Positions 24,447 through 37,026 of a DNA stretch of 64,000 nucleotides are shown piece after piece (the first letter of the stretch is position 1; every line of letters starts with the position of its first letter). The position numbers and the translations under genes are program-made. This DNA is from Adiantum capillus-veneris (taxonomy: Eukaryota > Streptophyta > Polypodiopsida > Polypodiales > Pteridaceae). The notes beneath the pieces were generated by a model, which searched no databases, was not told the origin of the DNA, and saw only the letters and a program-made list of their open reading frames with translations. The DNA lies in assembly GCA_014529385.2 (NCBI GenBank), contig CM043970.1:68720567-68784566 (forward strand), read 5' to 3'.

Positions 24447-25711
24447 CTAATCAGACGTCTCATCGCGTCCAAGCAGCATATCTGTCGGATTCTGCAAAAA
24501 AAAACAATAAGACAGCTTTCTGTAAGTATAAACATATAGCGACGTTTATAAAAAAATACAAAAAATAGAAAAGAGTAAACCCTAATACTAACCATGCCGC
24601 TACGAGAACTCAGAATGTCCATCAAGGCGTTTAAGCCCTTCTTGCCTACGTACTCTCGCTCGTACGGTGTGGGATCACGTCCTGTCATCGACCACTGTCA
24701 AAACATACAAAGAATCCATTATGTTAGAATTTAAAAACCCATAAACCCTAAACTATCAAACATAAAGATCAATGCAAAAACACTTTCAAAATCGGCCTCA
24801 AATGATGCCCACCCGCTGCTCCCCAAGTGGTGCGAGCTCCCTGCCTCTACTCGCGCTCTGGCTGCCTCCTTTTGTTGCTTCCACTTGTCGGGATTCTTGC
24901 ACGCTGCTTTCTTCGCATTCTTCCAATCTTCTTTGGCCAGCCAATCTGGTCTGTTCCACCCATTCTTGATTTCTTTTTGCACTTCGTAATGCTTGTGCTT
25001 GCAGTATTCATGCATTCGAACCTTCATCAGGTCTTCATTGAAGCGCTCATCCCGTGTTGGAACGGGAAACTCGTCATGAAGCATGCTGATGACTCTGTCT
25101 TTTAAATCACTCGATACTTTACTCCAGGTGTTTAGTATGTAGTGTCTAAACACCTGAGAGCAAAGACCGCGCATGCGCAAAATCACCTTCTTGCCTTCAT
25201 CATCCAAGATGATGCCACCGCTGAAGTCGACGGAGTAAGGTAAGCCCTCTCGCCGTTGATGCGTGAACCTGGGTGTCCTGCCAGGGGTCTCAAGCGGCAT
25301 ATCGATGGGGGTACGGATGTCAGGTGTCTCCACTGGAGTCTGGGCCCCGAAGCGAGGAGTGTCCACTGGAGTGACTCCTAGAGGAGTAGCTAGTGGTGTG
25401 TAGCCGCTAGGAACGACCGTCAGCAGCGCAAAACCTAGTGTCGATGGCCATGTCGTAGCTAGTGTCGGGGTTGTCAAAGAAGGGGAGGGTAAAGAGCTTC
25501 GTCGAACACGAGACGGTGTCGAAGCATCGGTGGCGGCATCCCCACAACAACCGCCACCGCCACCACCACCACTAGAGTGTCGGTGCCTAGACGAATGTGA
25601 AGATCGTCTCATCAACACCAAAGCTTCAGAGCGTGTTGAATGCTCCAAAACAGAGGGAGATACGGCTGGAGGAGGAATGCATGATGGTGCGCCAGAGTGA
25701 TGACGCTCCAT
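24447..25711 (-). CDS. CACTA transposase-associated protein (TNP1 / Ptta-En-Spm type)
   Basis: I propose three exons on the minus strand. Exon 1 is 25711-24782, exon 2 is 24694-24593 (acceptor TTTTGACAG, donor GTTAGT) and exon 3 is 24491-24447 (acceptor TTTTTTGCAG), with stop TAG at 24447-24449. The start ATG gives MERHHSGAP. The N-terminal half is Ser/Pro/Thr-rich, with TP repeats around residues 95-160. The C-terminal half carries the plant transposase wording RGLCSQVFRHYILNTWSKVS, MLHDEFPVPTRDERFNEDL and WKNAKKAACKNPDKWKQQKE, ending in TGRDPTPYEREYV across the exon 1-2 junction. In En/Spm relatives such products bind subterminal repeats. The frame is open through all three exons, unlike TNP2, so it may be the best-preserved gene of this element. 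Splice sites are inferred. Confidence 0.8.
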
Positions 25712-25913
25712 GTACCACTGTCTTTGCTATGGTAACAAAGAAGAAAGAAACTCCTCATCATCCATACTTGCATTAAACACACGAACATTTAAACTTAATA
25801 TTGAATGAATGGAGAAGAAAACATGGACAAGTAGAGAGAGAGAGAGAGGAGGAGGAGGAGGGATTCCTGTGTAGAGAGTTTTCGTTGAATGAGGGTGAAT
25901 TTGTAAAAGCATT

Positions 25914-26242
25914 GCGCTCCGGGTGAGATGGAGACTGAAGCTGGAATCATGAAGAAAGTCTGTATCTGCTCATAGATGTTGCTTGATCCACCACTAAATC
26001 TAGTTGATCGGGTGAAAGAGATGCTAAGAAGCAGTAGTAGTGCTTGTTAGCGTCTCTTTCAGCACTAAATCTAGTTGATCGGGAGAAAGAGACGCTAAGT
26101 AAGCAGTAGTAGTGCTTCTTAGCGTCTCTTTCACCCGATCAATTAGATCTAGGGGCGGTGAGACGAGATGCATCTATGAGCAGAGACAGATCACTCCCTT
26201 CGCGATTTGCAGCTTCAGTCTCCATCCCACTCAGAGCGCAGT
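25914..26242. repeat. Large foldback (inverted repeat with nested hairpins)
   Basis: The left arm (about 25914-26061) is matched in reverse complement by about 26087-26242, around a non-palindromic centre of about 26 bp. Each arm also contains its own hairpin, GAAAGAGATGCTAAGAAGC paired with GCTTGTTAGCGTCTCTTTC and its counterpart. It lies just upstream of the TNP1-like gene. Could be a foldback element or a captured inverted duplication. Confidence 0.85.
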
Positions 26243-26571
26243 GCTCGTCGTCCCTGCTTGTGAGAACATACCTAGAGCATACGTACCTAGAGTGGATGCA
26301 AAGACCATTAAATACAATGACACAATGAAGCATATAAATAGAAATGGACAAAAAGCCACGTGAACACAATATATATTATAAAATGGAGCAAAATTGTTCA
26401 AAACGGAGAATCCTACAAGAATCCCAACTATCTCTTTGTTTTTTGACGTAGAACTGGAAGGTGCTTGTAGCTTTGGAATGTTCAAAGAAAAGCAACAACA
26501 ACAGGACGCATTCTTCTTCTATTCAAGTTGAGTGATGGAAGAGACAAGTTGATAACTCAGAATTCTCAATC

Positions 26572-26616
<45 letters not shown>

Positions 26617-26646
26617 CAGAATCAAATCTTTCAGTCAAAAAACCAG
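26243..26646. other. CACTA internal spacer with GA microsatellite
   Basis: No supportable gene. Contains a GA run at about 26573-26612. The phrase AAAATGGAGCAAAATTGTTCAAAACGGAG near 26380 recurs in part near 26750. Confidence 0.5.
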
Positions 26647-26722
26647 GTGGTGGAGCTGCATGTGGCCATGGATTGCCCAACATGTGAGCGCAAAATCAAA
26701 AGAGAGTTATACAACATGGAAG
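26647..26722 (+). pseudogene. Captured exon of a heavy-metal-associated (HMA) domain gene
   Basis: Translates as VVELHVAMDCPTCERKIKRE and onward to NME. It contains the HMA metal-binding motif MDCPTC (MxCxxC) with the following ERK typical of plant isoprenylated HMA proteins. It is preceded by AG and followed by GGTACTTAG, so it looks like one exon with splice sites. It runs opposite to the transposase genes. No start or remaining HMA domain is visible. Inferred to be a host fragment captured by the CACTA. Confidence 0.68.
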
Positions 26723-27246
26723 GTACTTAGAGAGCCAGAGTTTTTACAAAACGGAGCAAAATTGCTCAAATACAATATTTATGGCTTTAAGAGGTCTCTC
26801 TCCCATCCTCGCATAGCTCATCATAACTTCCTATATCTATATAGAGCTCTCCGTTTAAACAGATGTCCTCCGTTTCATTTTGTAGATCCTCTGCATGCAC
26901 CCCATAGAGAGTAGAATCTTGATGCTCGTCTGGCACCACCTCAGCGGCTTTTGACTGAGCATATTCCCCGATCTCCTCCATTGATGCCACTATTATTGGC
27001 ACAGGTAGCCTTCATACGTCCGTGCACTACGAGGGGCTACCTCTATGACGTACCACCAGTTTGATGCAGACTTTGTAGGATGAAATATCACCTTCCAGAG
27101 CCACATAACTTACATGAGAGCTTCTAAGCACATAAATTCTAAAATTGGATGTTAACTATTTACATACTTGTTCACAATGCTCGAGTAGTACGAAAGTGTC
27201 TCTTAGGTCAGTCCATTTCTTAGTTAAATCCTCTATAATGGATCTT
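26723..27246. other. CACTA internal spacer
   Basis: No assigned gene. A minus-strand frame of 71 codons (26787-27002) has no recognisable domain. Confidence 0.4.
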
Positions 27247-27251
27247 CAAAA

Positions 27252-28637
27252 TGTTGAGAGAGAAGGAGAGAGCACAGAAGTAGAATCCCAAAGTGTGTAG
27301 AATACACACATGAGATGATGTATATATAGAGGGGACCTGGGTGCCATATATAGAGAAGCCATATATTGAGTAGCTTCACATAGAAGCTCAACAAGTCCGC
27401 GAACGATAACTCAAAATCGGTGCAGAATTTGAAAAAACTTTCTTCTGTAAAGTTGTAGACCACATCGATTCAAATCTTTCTCGCGAGTAGTTTCTGCAAA
27501 ATCGTTTTCAATAAGAAGAAAAATCAAAAACAAAAAGCGAAAATTGCTTTTCAGGTATGTACGCAGTCCGTGAACGATAACTCAAAATCGGTGCAGAATT
27601 TGAAGAAACTTTCTTCTGCAAAGTTGTAGACCACATCGATTCTAGTCTCCTAAGCGGATAGTTTCTGCAAAATCATTTTCAATTAGCAGAAAAATCAAAA
27701 ACAAAAAGCGGAAGTTGCTTTTCAGGTATGTATGCAGACCACATCGATTCCGGTCTCTCACGCGGGTAGTTTTTGCAAAATCGTTTTTAATTAGCAAAAA
27801 AATCAAAAACAAAAAGCGGAAGTTGCTTTTCAGGTATGTACGCAGTCCGTGAACGATAACTCAAAATCGGTGCAGAATTTGAAAAACCTTCCTTCCGCAA
27901 AGTTGTAGACAACATCGATTCCGGTCTCTTTAGCAGGTAGTTTCTGCAAAATCGTTTCCAATTAGCAGAAAAAACAAAAAGCGGAAGTTGCTTTTCAGGT
28001 ATGTACGCAGTCCGTGAACGATAACTCAAAATCGGTGCAGAATTTGAAAAAACTTCCTTCTGCAAAGTTGTAGACAACATCGATTCCGGTCTTTAGAGCG
28101 GGTAGTTTCTGCAAAATCGTTTCCAATTAGCAGAAAAATCAAAAACAAAACGCGGAAGCTGTTTTTCAAGTATGTACGCAGTCTGCGAACGATAACTCAA
28201 AATCAGTGCAGAATTTGAAGAAACTTTCTTCTGCAAAGTTGTAGACCACATCGATTCCGGTCTCCTTAGCGAGTAGTTTCTGCAAAATCGTTTCTAATTA
28301 GCAGAAAAATCAAAAACAAAACGTGGAAGCTGTTTTTCAGGTATGTACGCAGTCTGTGAACGATAACTCAAAATCGGTGCAGAATTTGAAGAAACTTCCT
28401 TCTGCAAAGTTGTAGACCACATCGTGAGTAGTTTCTACAAAATCAATTTTGATCAGGAGAAAAATCGAAAACAAAAACGTACTGCTCTGCTACCATGTTG
28501 AGAGAGAAGGAGAGAGCACAGAAGTAGAATCCCAAAGTGTGTAGAATACACACATGAGATGATGTATATATAGAGGGGACCTGGGTGCCATATATAGAGA
28601 AGCCATATATTGAGTAGCTTCACATATAAGCTCAACA
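27252..28637 (-). mobile_element. Miniature LTR retroelement (TRIM-like) with 171-bp tandem core
   Basis: LTRs of 142 bp (27252-27393) and 141 bp (28497-28637) differ by about one base and one indel. A five-base target duplication, CAAAA, lies at 27247-27251 and 28638-28642. A minus-strand primer site (TGGTAGCAGAGC) abuts the right LTR at 28485-28496, fixing the orientation. The interior of about 1.1 kb lacks gag-pol and consists of tandem repeats. Size and structure fit a TRIM. The near-identical LTRs suggest a recent insertion. It sits downstream of the TNP2-like exons. Confidence 0.9.
27395..28440. repeat. 171-bp tandem repeat array inside the TRIM
   Basis: The anchor GAACGATAACTCAAAATC occurs at 27401, 27572, 27851, 28016, 28187 and 28358. 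Spacings are mostly 165-171 bp; the 279-bp gap holds a shortened unit around 27739. The spacing is divisible by three, so open frames run across units on the minus strand (for example 27787-28080), but I see no known domain. Confidence 0.92.
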
Positions 28638-28853
28638 CAAAATCTCTTGTAGCATGCCGAAGTAAGTGAGTTCCGCCACCACATGATCTGCATTAGAGGA
28701 CCGTCGTCGACTAGACTGTTCAAATTTTGCCATGATTCCACAATCTTGAGTAAAATGCTTTTTGTCAATCCGTTTCACCCTAAAATGTCGACCTTTACAC
28801 CATGCTACCGTGTATGACTTATACTACAACGAACAAAGATTATGAGTGGCCGT

Positions 28854-31789
28854 TCAAACATCTAGAAAGTCAATAGGCGTACATTGCAAACTTACCTTGG
28901 TCGCGTAACCCCGAGAGTACTCCCACTCTTCCTCAGTCACTTCTTCACCGCAGTGTTGTGCGCTTTTCAATTGGTTGTGCAACCATCTTAAGCTCATGAA
29001 TAATGGTAGACTCTCCAGACCCGTCGGATAGTGCATCGATGGTCATCTTCCCTGTCTCCACTCGATTCGTGCCGTTTGTCGCTCATGCTTTGCATCCTCA
29101 TATTGTGAAATCCACTTTTGCATCATTAAATTGTGAAGCATGCAAAATCGGTTGATTTTAGCCTCTAGATCTTCCGTCATCTTCTTCTCAACACCGAGAT
29201 TGCACATGACAATCCCAGATATGCGCTCATCATCTATGGTTTGCCATAGCGTGTTCTCGGATTTATCAAATCCATTTAGCCACTCTCCAATGTACACTAG
29301 GGACTCTGATACCAGCTAGCCTTCTACCATGCTACCCTCCGGACGTGCCTTCTGACGCACATATCCCTTGAGCGTTTTCATGAAACGTTCTCAAATGAAC
29401 ATCCATCTGGAATGTACTGTGCCAGCTATTTCCACCTCATCAACTATGTGAACAAGAAGATACACCTGAATGGTTAGCATGGTAGTAGGAAAATGTTTCT
29501 CAAACATGCACACAACCTCTGCAGCGTTTAGTTTGGCGAATGGTATGGAGTCTATGTTGATCTCCTTTTGTGAGATCCATTGCACCAACTTCGTAAGTTT
29601 GTAGATTGTGTTACAAACGTCAAGAGACAAACATCCCTCAATGGCAACTAATAAAATAAACTGCAAAACACGTGCAGCAATGATATTAAAATCCACACAC
29701 AAATTTGTTACACAATTCCCACTATGAACATACCTAACACATTTTATGGTAGTCGTGTGACTTCAAACCAGTAAGGTTTCCTTCTTTAGTAAAACACGTT
29801 CGAAGCGAGTGCATTACGCCAGTGGGGGTCCGCAAAGATCGAATGGTCTCTTTTACTTTGCGTTCTTGGGCTCTTGTGAAAATCCATGGTGCTTTAGGGA
29901 GTTTTATCGATCCATCGGACGCTGTTTGCGGCCAATATTTCTCCATACGATCTACATTTCTAAGGTCAAACCTGGCTCCCAAAGTATCTTTCTTGCCGGT
30001 TAGATGGTCCCATAGTAGATTACCCACATTCTTGAATATGTGCATTGGATCGTGCAAGTGATTGATCATGAGTCGGGTCAAGTATGGTAACTCGTACCAT
30101 AGAGATAGTCTCTTCATCCCTGGGGGAAATCCGTCATCACACATCTCCTTCTGCTCTAACCATGCTTGTGCAGACATCCTTAGTGGCTCTCTTCCCAAAA
30201 AGCCGTCACGTAACACATGATTCTCTGGAAGATACGCTTGATGACCTTCGTAGATTTTCTTATTCAATGAAGGCGCCCTACGTGCATTCAGTCTAAGTCC
30301 ACATGTGACACATGCTCTGCATCCGCTTGTTTGAAGCCCTGCATGTATACACATGATAATAGATCAGCTTGAGAAAAACCAAGATTTTCAGTGTTTGAGT
30401 GAGGAGTGTAAATCACCTCAGCATTCTGTTAGTCTGGGATACTCATGCATGGTACACATTAAAATGCCTCTGATCAAAGCATTCCGTCGACCTGGATGTC
30501 GGCTCATATCCACCACTTCTATGACAATCCACAATTGTTGTAGCTCTTCTAATAGTGGACGAAGATACACATCCATATTCTTCACTTTAAATCGCCCCAG
30601 CACAATCAAGCTTAGCCATAGGTGCCCCTTTTTCGTAGTCAACAACGGGGGAATGTTGTAGTTGACGATGACAACGGGCCATACACTATAAGATGGTGAT
30701 CTTTGATCAAATGGATTTACGCCATCCATAGCCAGACCTAAGCGCAAATTTTGAGCTTCCCTGGAAAAATCCGACCATGTTTCATCTATATGTTTCCAGG
30801 CTGTGCAATTTTCACGAATCCGTAGAACACCATCCGAAGATTTATTCTCCTCATGCCATGATGCTAGGGCGGCCATGGACTTACATTCGAAGAAATGCTT
30901 GATGCGAGGAAGCAGAGGAAAATGTCGCAAAACCTTTTGCATAATTTTTTGTTTCATGGAGATCTACTTGATATCTCTCGGAATCACATTTCGGTTATTT
31001 CTCCATGTCTATGTATTTCCCTTTTAAAAGAATGCACTCATTAGGACAAGCATGGATCGAATTGTAATCCATCCCCAGTTTCACAAAATCTTCCTTGCTT
31101 CCTCTCGAAAATCTGGCATCATATTATCAGCTAGTAGTATGTGCTCTTTGAGCAATCTACACAACATAAAAATACGGTACAATTGTGTAAAAATCTATCA
31201 GATCATTGTACATATAGAGTTTTATTAAAGTAAACTAATTGAAATAGATCACTTGAAAAGTGCTATGATGCTAGTGTCACTCCATCCAAACTTTTGCCTA
31301 CATGTTGAGAAGAACCAGGAGCACTTTCAATCTAGACACACGTGCTCCATTATACAATGGTGTATCGGCTTTCTGAATCCATGGTGTATCATAGATAAGC
31401 CTTTTTGAATCCATGATCGTATGGATCATTTCATCAGTCTCGGGCTCAAACATTGCCTTGTTATGAATGTGGTCTGCATGATCATCCCCCGAGCTGTCTG
31501 AGGCTACATCATGTGGCCTCACATATGCTGCTTGACCAAAGCGCCTGCGAACACGTCTATTGGGTTGCAAGATTGCTACCTGTTGGCCAGCGTCAGTGTA
31601 CGACAAGTTATAATTGGCAACAACTCGATCTATAATAGATGGATCGAACTCGTGAAATTTGCTAACGTGCTGCAAAGAAACGCGTCTTGTCCGTCGCACA
31701 GCATGCTTGCATTGATTACAAGGACATAAGATCCTCGTTGAGAGATAGGTGTTTCGGTTGGACCACCCCACATCCTCGTCACTACTCAT
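28854..31789 (-). pseudogene. CACTA transposase, TNP2-like, broken
   Basis: The catalytic-type transposase of CACTA elements. Minus-strand parts in order: an N-terminal domain starting MSSDEDVGWSNRNTYLSTR with CPCNQCKH (31789-31298); a cysteine-containing part with HACPNEC near 31050; VLRHFPLLPRIKHFF and LRLGLAMDGVNPF (30957-30418); GCRACVTCGLRLN, MINHLHDPMHIFKNVGNLLW and onward (30354-29734); then a DUF4218-like C-terminal region (29702-29391 and on to 28854). Frame changes near 31290 and 30950, and stops between parts, cannot all be explained by introns I can see, so I call it broken. The CTCMHEYP phrase normal for this family is partly visible near 30440. Confidence 0.83.
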
Positions 31790-31890
31790 AATGAGGGTAA
31801 AAATCTTATAACCTGGAAAAAAAATTTAATCTTCTATTGGCATCCTTTGTCTTTTATCTCTCTCTCTCTCTCTCTCTCTCTCTTTGTTCA

Positions 31891-32037
31891 TGTTGGAGCT
31901 ATATATGGCTCACTCTACTGAACTTGGTCTCACCTATATATATATTTGTATCTTGTCCTCAATATGAATCAGTCTTTGGGAGCGTATATGGTGTGTCTCT
32001 TGTCTCGTCTCTCTCTCTTTCTCTCTACATCTCAACA
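31891..32037 (+). repeat. Copia-4 5' LTR
   Basis: 147 bp with a TATATATATAT stretch near 31937 that could serve as a TATA box. Nearly identical to the 3' copy; differences are mainly in the TA and CT runs. Confidence 0.95.
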
Positions 32038-32049
32038 TGGTATCAGAGC
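32038..32049 (+). other. Copia-4 primer-binding site
   Basis: TGGTATCAGAGC immediately after the LTR, complementary to initiator methionine tRNA. Confidence 0.93.
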
Positions 32050-32806
32050 GGTAACGATCACGCGCCAACTCAATTCATCGTGACACAACAGTATGTGTAT
32101 GCGATTTGCATGTAAGATTCAAAATTGCTACAAATTTTATTTTTGAGCGTTGATTCTTGTTAATTGTGGTTGTTTTGTGTTAAGAAGAATATGATTAGTG
32201 TTTTATGTGGCGTTTATTTCTAATCAATCTAATCGTTGATTACGTTTTCTTGTTGATGACACCCTGAACTTCATCTCAAGTTTTCTTATTGTTTTGCTCA
32301 AAATTTGGAGAAATGGGAAAAGCGCAATGGAGTGTAACGCAATGGCACTTTTCAGCCAAAACTTGTTTGTCTCCTCGAGCTCTTCGATTTGAGTTCTAGG
32401 TTTGCGTCAATCGGAGTTCGCAGCAGAAAGTTATGTTGTTTTTACTACAATTGAGCTTAATGCAGCTTTCTTCGTCCTACTTCTTCGTGAAGAGTCCGCG
32501 ATCGTTTTTCTTATTTTGGCATTAACTTTTTCGAGAAGATTTAGCTTTTTTGTATTCGTATTGTGGCCGTCAATCTTGCGTCTCACGCCACTCTATTTTG
32601 AGGACTCGTTTATTATTAACGTCTCCTTTACCCTGCCTTTTTTGGGTGATGTCTCTCACATCTTTGGACGTTCCTTGAGCATCCTTCTTACGTTTATCGT
32701 TGACAGAACGCAGTACTCATATCTCTCTCATTCTCAATTGCGGCCTTCACCATATATGGTGTGCAGATTCTACGATCTTATCTTATACGTCTTCTCGCAA
32801 CAAGAT

Positions 32807-35800
32807 ATGGCTATGAATATTCTTGTCAACGGCTTTCCTTCTGGCCAGCGTTCTGTTCCTCCTTTCCATGGTCAAGGATTTCCAGGCTGGAAAGAAAAGA
32901 TGTTGTTAATTCTTGAAGGCGATGAACTCTCCGATGTTGTTCTTGGAAATCGTGTTTGTCTGCCTCAGCCTCCGCCTCAGCCTGTTGATACGGATAATGA
33001 TAACGTGCTTATCACTAAAGGACCTATATTTGAATATTGGAATGTTGCCTATACAGATTGGCAACGACGTGATAAAGCAGCTCGTCAGTATATTCTTTTT
33101 GCTCTTACTGATTCCCTTTTGCTTGATATGCATGAACTGCCTACTTCCCACGACGTATGGAAGTCTCTTATTGAAAACTTTAAGAAGAAATCTGTTACAG
33201 AAATACTTTATTTGAGAGGGTTGCTTAACAAGTTACAATATGAATTTGGTACTGCCATGATGGGACATATTGAATCTTTCAAATCTATTATTAATCAACT
33301 TGCTGTTGCCGGTGATCCTGTTCCACAAAAGCAACTGATTACACTTCTCCTTGATACAATGAAGGACTCTTCTTATGATAACATTGTTACTATTCTCTCT
33401 AATAAAGATGGTCTTGATTTCGACCAAGCCTGCATGTCTTTAACTGAATACTCTCAACGTCAAGAACGTCGGAATGCTGGTCACGATACAACTATGATTT
33501 CACAAGAGGAGACTAAGTCACAACAGATGGAACGTGCTTTTTATGCTCGAAGGCGTCCATTTCAACGAGGAAACCGCAGAGGTGGCCGTCGTGGTAATAT
33601 TTTCTATCGTCTCAAATTTCCTAATAAGAAATGTTCTTACTGCAACAGAAATGGCCATACTGAAGATGATTGTTGGGCATGTCAATATGATGAAGAACAC
33701 AATATTATCACAAAACAACCACGTTTATCTAGAGGCTCTTCTTCTTCTTCTTGTGAATATTGTGGACGATCTGATCATCCCACTCATATGTGCTATAAGC
33801 GTCGATTTGACACAGATCGGAATAGAGCATATGCTACTGAACATCGAAACAACATTGTACCAGAAACAAGCTGCGTCCTATGTTTAGTTGCTCCAGACAG
33901 AATACTTCATGTACGTGATGGATCACTTTTTATTGTCGATTCTGGGGCTACAGGAAATATGACATATCAGTTTAAGTGGCTCCATAACTATCATCCACTG
34001 CTAGTGCAACGTGTTGTTTATCTTGCTGCTGATGATACTACTTGTCAAGTAAAGGATATTGGAGACTTATATCTTGGTACCTTATCTTCTTCCACTCGAA
34101 TTTTGCGAGGAGTATTACATGTACCAGATCTTCAACGTAATCTTCTTTCAGTTGCTATACTTGTTGATCTTGGTCTGTTTGTTGGATTTGATCATACCAA
34201 ATGCCGAATTGAGAAAGATGGACAGACTATAGCCACTGCTCCTAAAAACGGTAATTTGTTTGAACTCTCTCTCAACGATGATGTAGAAAATATTGTCACT
34301 GCTCCAGGTGATCATGATTGCACAGTATGGCATCACCGTTTTGTTCATGCTGATTTCTCAAAACTCCTTGATCTTCAACGTCGTGATCTTGTTCATGGCA
34401 TGGATCTTAAAGCCCATCCCCATATGGGAATTTGTGAATTTTGTGCTCTTGGGAAACACAATCGTAAACCCTTTCCTCTTTCAAATACAACTCATTCTCA
34501 TGACATATTGGATCTTGTTCATACTGATATATGTGGACCTCTACCTTCTTCGAGATCACAATATCGCTACTTCATTACTTTCATTGATGATTTCTCAAGT
34601 TATACGACTGTATTTCTACTTAGACAAAAATATGAAGCCTTATCTGTTTTCAAACAATTCCACAAGGCTGCAGAACTTCAAACTGGTCGTCGCCTTAAGA
34701 AGCTTCGTAGTGCCAATGGAGGCGAATATGTTTCTCAAGAGTTTGTGAGTTACTGTGCTGACAGTGGAATTCATCATGAACACACTATTCCATATTCGCC
34801 TCAACAGAACAGTGTTGCCGAACGAAAGAATCTCACTATTCTCAATGCTGTAAGATGTATGCTGATTCATTCTGGCTTATCTCGTGTTTTCTGGGCTGAA
34901 GCTACTTTGATAGCAGCATTTATTCAGAATCATCTTCCTACTAATGCACCCTCTGGTAAGATACCCATCACAGCATGGACAGGTGACATTCCTTCTGTAT
35001 CTCATTTTCGAACCTTTGGATGTATTGCTTATATTCATGTTCCCAAAGAAACACGAACAAAGCTTGATGCTCCTGGTCTTAAAGTTATTTTTATTGGATA
35101 CACATACACTTCCAAAGGCTACAAATTCTATGACCCTTCCTCCAAGAAAGTAATTGTGAATGGTGATGCTACTTTTAACGAACAGCTTATGGGAGGCTCA
35201 TGGTCCATGGATGATTCTGATGATACTAAATCATTGCTTCATGCTTTTCCATTTCTTTCAGAAGATAAAACTCTTCCCATAGAGCAACTTTCCTCTTCAC
35301 AACCATCCATTCCAAATGTTGCCAATTATGATATTGATATTTTTGTTGATCTGCCTATTGATGTTGAACATGGCTCATGTCATGTTCATGATGACGATAT
35401 TGTTGATAATGCTTTTTCTACTTCTGAAGATCCCGTTACTTATGATGAAGCTATCTCTTCACCACAAAAGAATCAATGGCAAGAGGCTATGGAAGCAGAG
35501 TACGATTCTCTTATCTCTAAAGGTACATGGATACTAACTTAGTTACCTCCTGGTCGTACAGCTATTAAATGTAAGTGGGTGTATAAGACAAAAGTAAAAG
35601 TAGATGGATCTTTTGACAAGCTCAAGGCATGTTTAGTTGCAAAAGGTTACTCCCAAGTAGCTGGTGTTGATTATCAAGAGACTTTTTCACCAGTTGTTCG
35701 CATTACAAGTGTTCGAGTTTTATTGGCATTTGCTATTCAATTTGATTTAGAAGCTCATCAAATGGATGTGCGAACTGCTTTTCTTAATGGTGACTTGGAA

Positions 35801-37026
35801 GAGGAAATTTATATGAAACAACCAAAAGGGTTTGTTATTCCAGGTAAAGAAGACCTTGTTGCTCAACTCCATAAGGCACTATATGGTCTCAAACAAGCTT
35901 CGCGAGCCTGGTATACAAAATTTGATCTTTTTCTCACCTCTAAAGGATTCATCTCTTGTTCGTCAGACCCCAACTTATACATAAAACGCCAAGGTAGCAG
36001 TTTTGTGATTCTTGCTCTTTATGTGGATGATACCATCCTTGTTTCCAATGATTTGGGATTTCTTCAGCAAGTGAAAAAGTTATTGTCTTCTGCATTTGAT
36101 ATGGTGGAGCTTGGAGAGATTCACTCTTGTCTTGGCATTCAAATCCTACGGAACCGTACAAAAGGTATTTTATTCCTTCGACAGTCAAAGTTTATTGCAG
36201 ATACTATTCAGAAATTTGGTATGGAATCTGCACATTCAACCAACACACCTTGTCTTGCGAGCTCTACGAAGAACACTTCTGATAATGGTGGTCAACTTTT
36301 CACAAATCAACGTTATGCTAACTTGATTGGATGTCTTCAGTTTGTTGGCATGAACACTCGTCCTGATATTCTGTCTGATATTCTGTTTGTTGTTGCTAAT
36401 TATCTTGGACAACATCTTGCATGTCCTTGTCTTAAGCATTGGTCTGCTCTGTAAAGCGTGTATTGAAATACTTGAAAGGCACTATAGATTTTGGTTTAGT
36501 CTATCGATGACAACTCACATCGGATTCTATGCAATCTCTTTCTCTTTTGGGTTACACAGATACAGACTGGGCAAGCTCACATTTATCTATGCGATCTACT
36601 AGTGAAAATTGTTTCTTTATAAATGGTTGTCTTATTTCTTGGACCAGCAAGAAACAACGTTGTGTTGCAATTTCTACGACTGAGTCAGAATATGTTGCGG
36701 CATCACTTGCAGCTCGTGAGTTGATTTGGATTCGACAAATGCTAGTTGATATTGGTCACTCTCCTCTTTCTAGCACACCCTTGCGGTGTGACAACCAAAG
36801 TGCTATTAGTCTTGCAAAAGACTATGTTCAACACAATAAGTCAAAGCACATTGCTGTCCATTATCATTATGTCAAGTATGAAGTACGCAAAGGAACCATT
36901 ATGGTTGAACACTGTCCAAGTGACCAGATGATTGCATACATTTTGACCAAAGGCCTCAATGAGTCACGTTTCATCCTCTTGCGCTCGGAGCTTGGAGTTG
37001 CTTCAGCCTCACTCTTTCTAGATTAG
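32807..37026 (+). pseudogene. Copia-4 gag-pol polyprotein, lightly broken
   Basis: I chose the ATG at 32807 (MAMNILVNGFPSG) because gag homology starts there; the open frame extends up to 32402 without motifs. Gag is followed by two zinc knuckles (CSYCNRNGHTEDDC, CEYCGRSDHPTHMC). Next are protease FIVDSGATG, the HHCC region and integrase core. The core reads LRSANGGEY, with GCC (Ala) at 34712-34714 where the family has the second catalytic Asp. After an in-frame TAG at 35540-35542 the same frame continues through reverse transcriptase, with intact YVDD at 36020-36031. A two-base gain near 36450 and a TGA at 36508-36510 precede RNase H (GYTDTDWASS, to 37026). This is the best-preserved polyprotein here, but the integrase change alone would block integration. 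Confidence 0.93.

Noticed and set aside
26528-26914. 128-codon plus-strand frame as a gene
   Set aside because: It starts in a GA microsatellite and reads the HMA-like exon in the wrong frame.
27395-28440. 171-bp repeats as centromeric satellite or CRISPR array
   Set aside because: They are confined between LTRs with a target duplication, units abut without variable spacers, and the context is a plant nuclear transposon.
32402-32806. Upstream extension of the Copia-4 frame as a real N-terminus
   Set aside because: No gag motif there, and an ATG at 32807 starts exactly where gag homology begins. It lies in the leader.
33534-34748. Overlapping plus-strand frames within Copia-4
   Set aside because: Out-of-frame shadows of gag-pol with hydrophobic biased composition.
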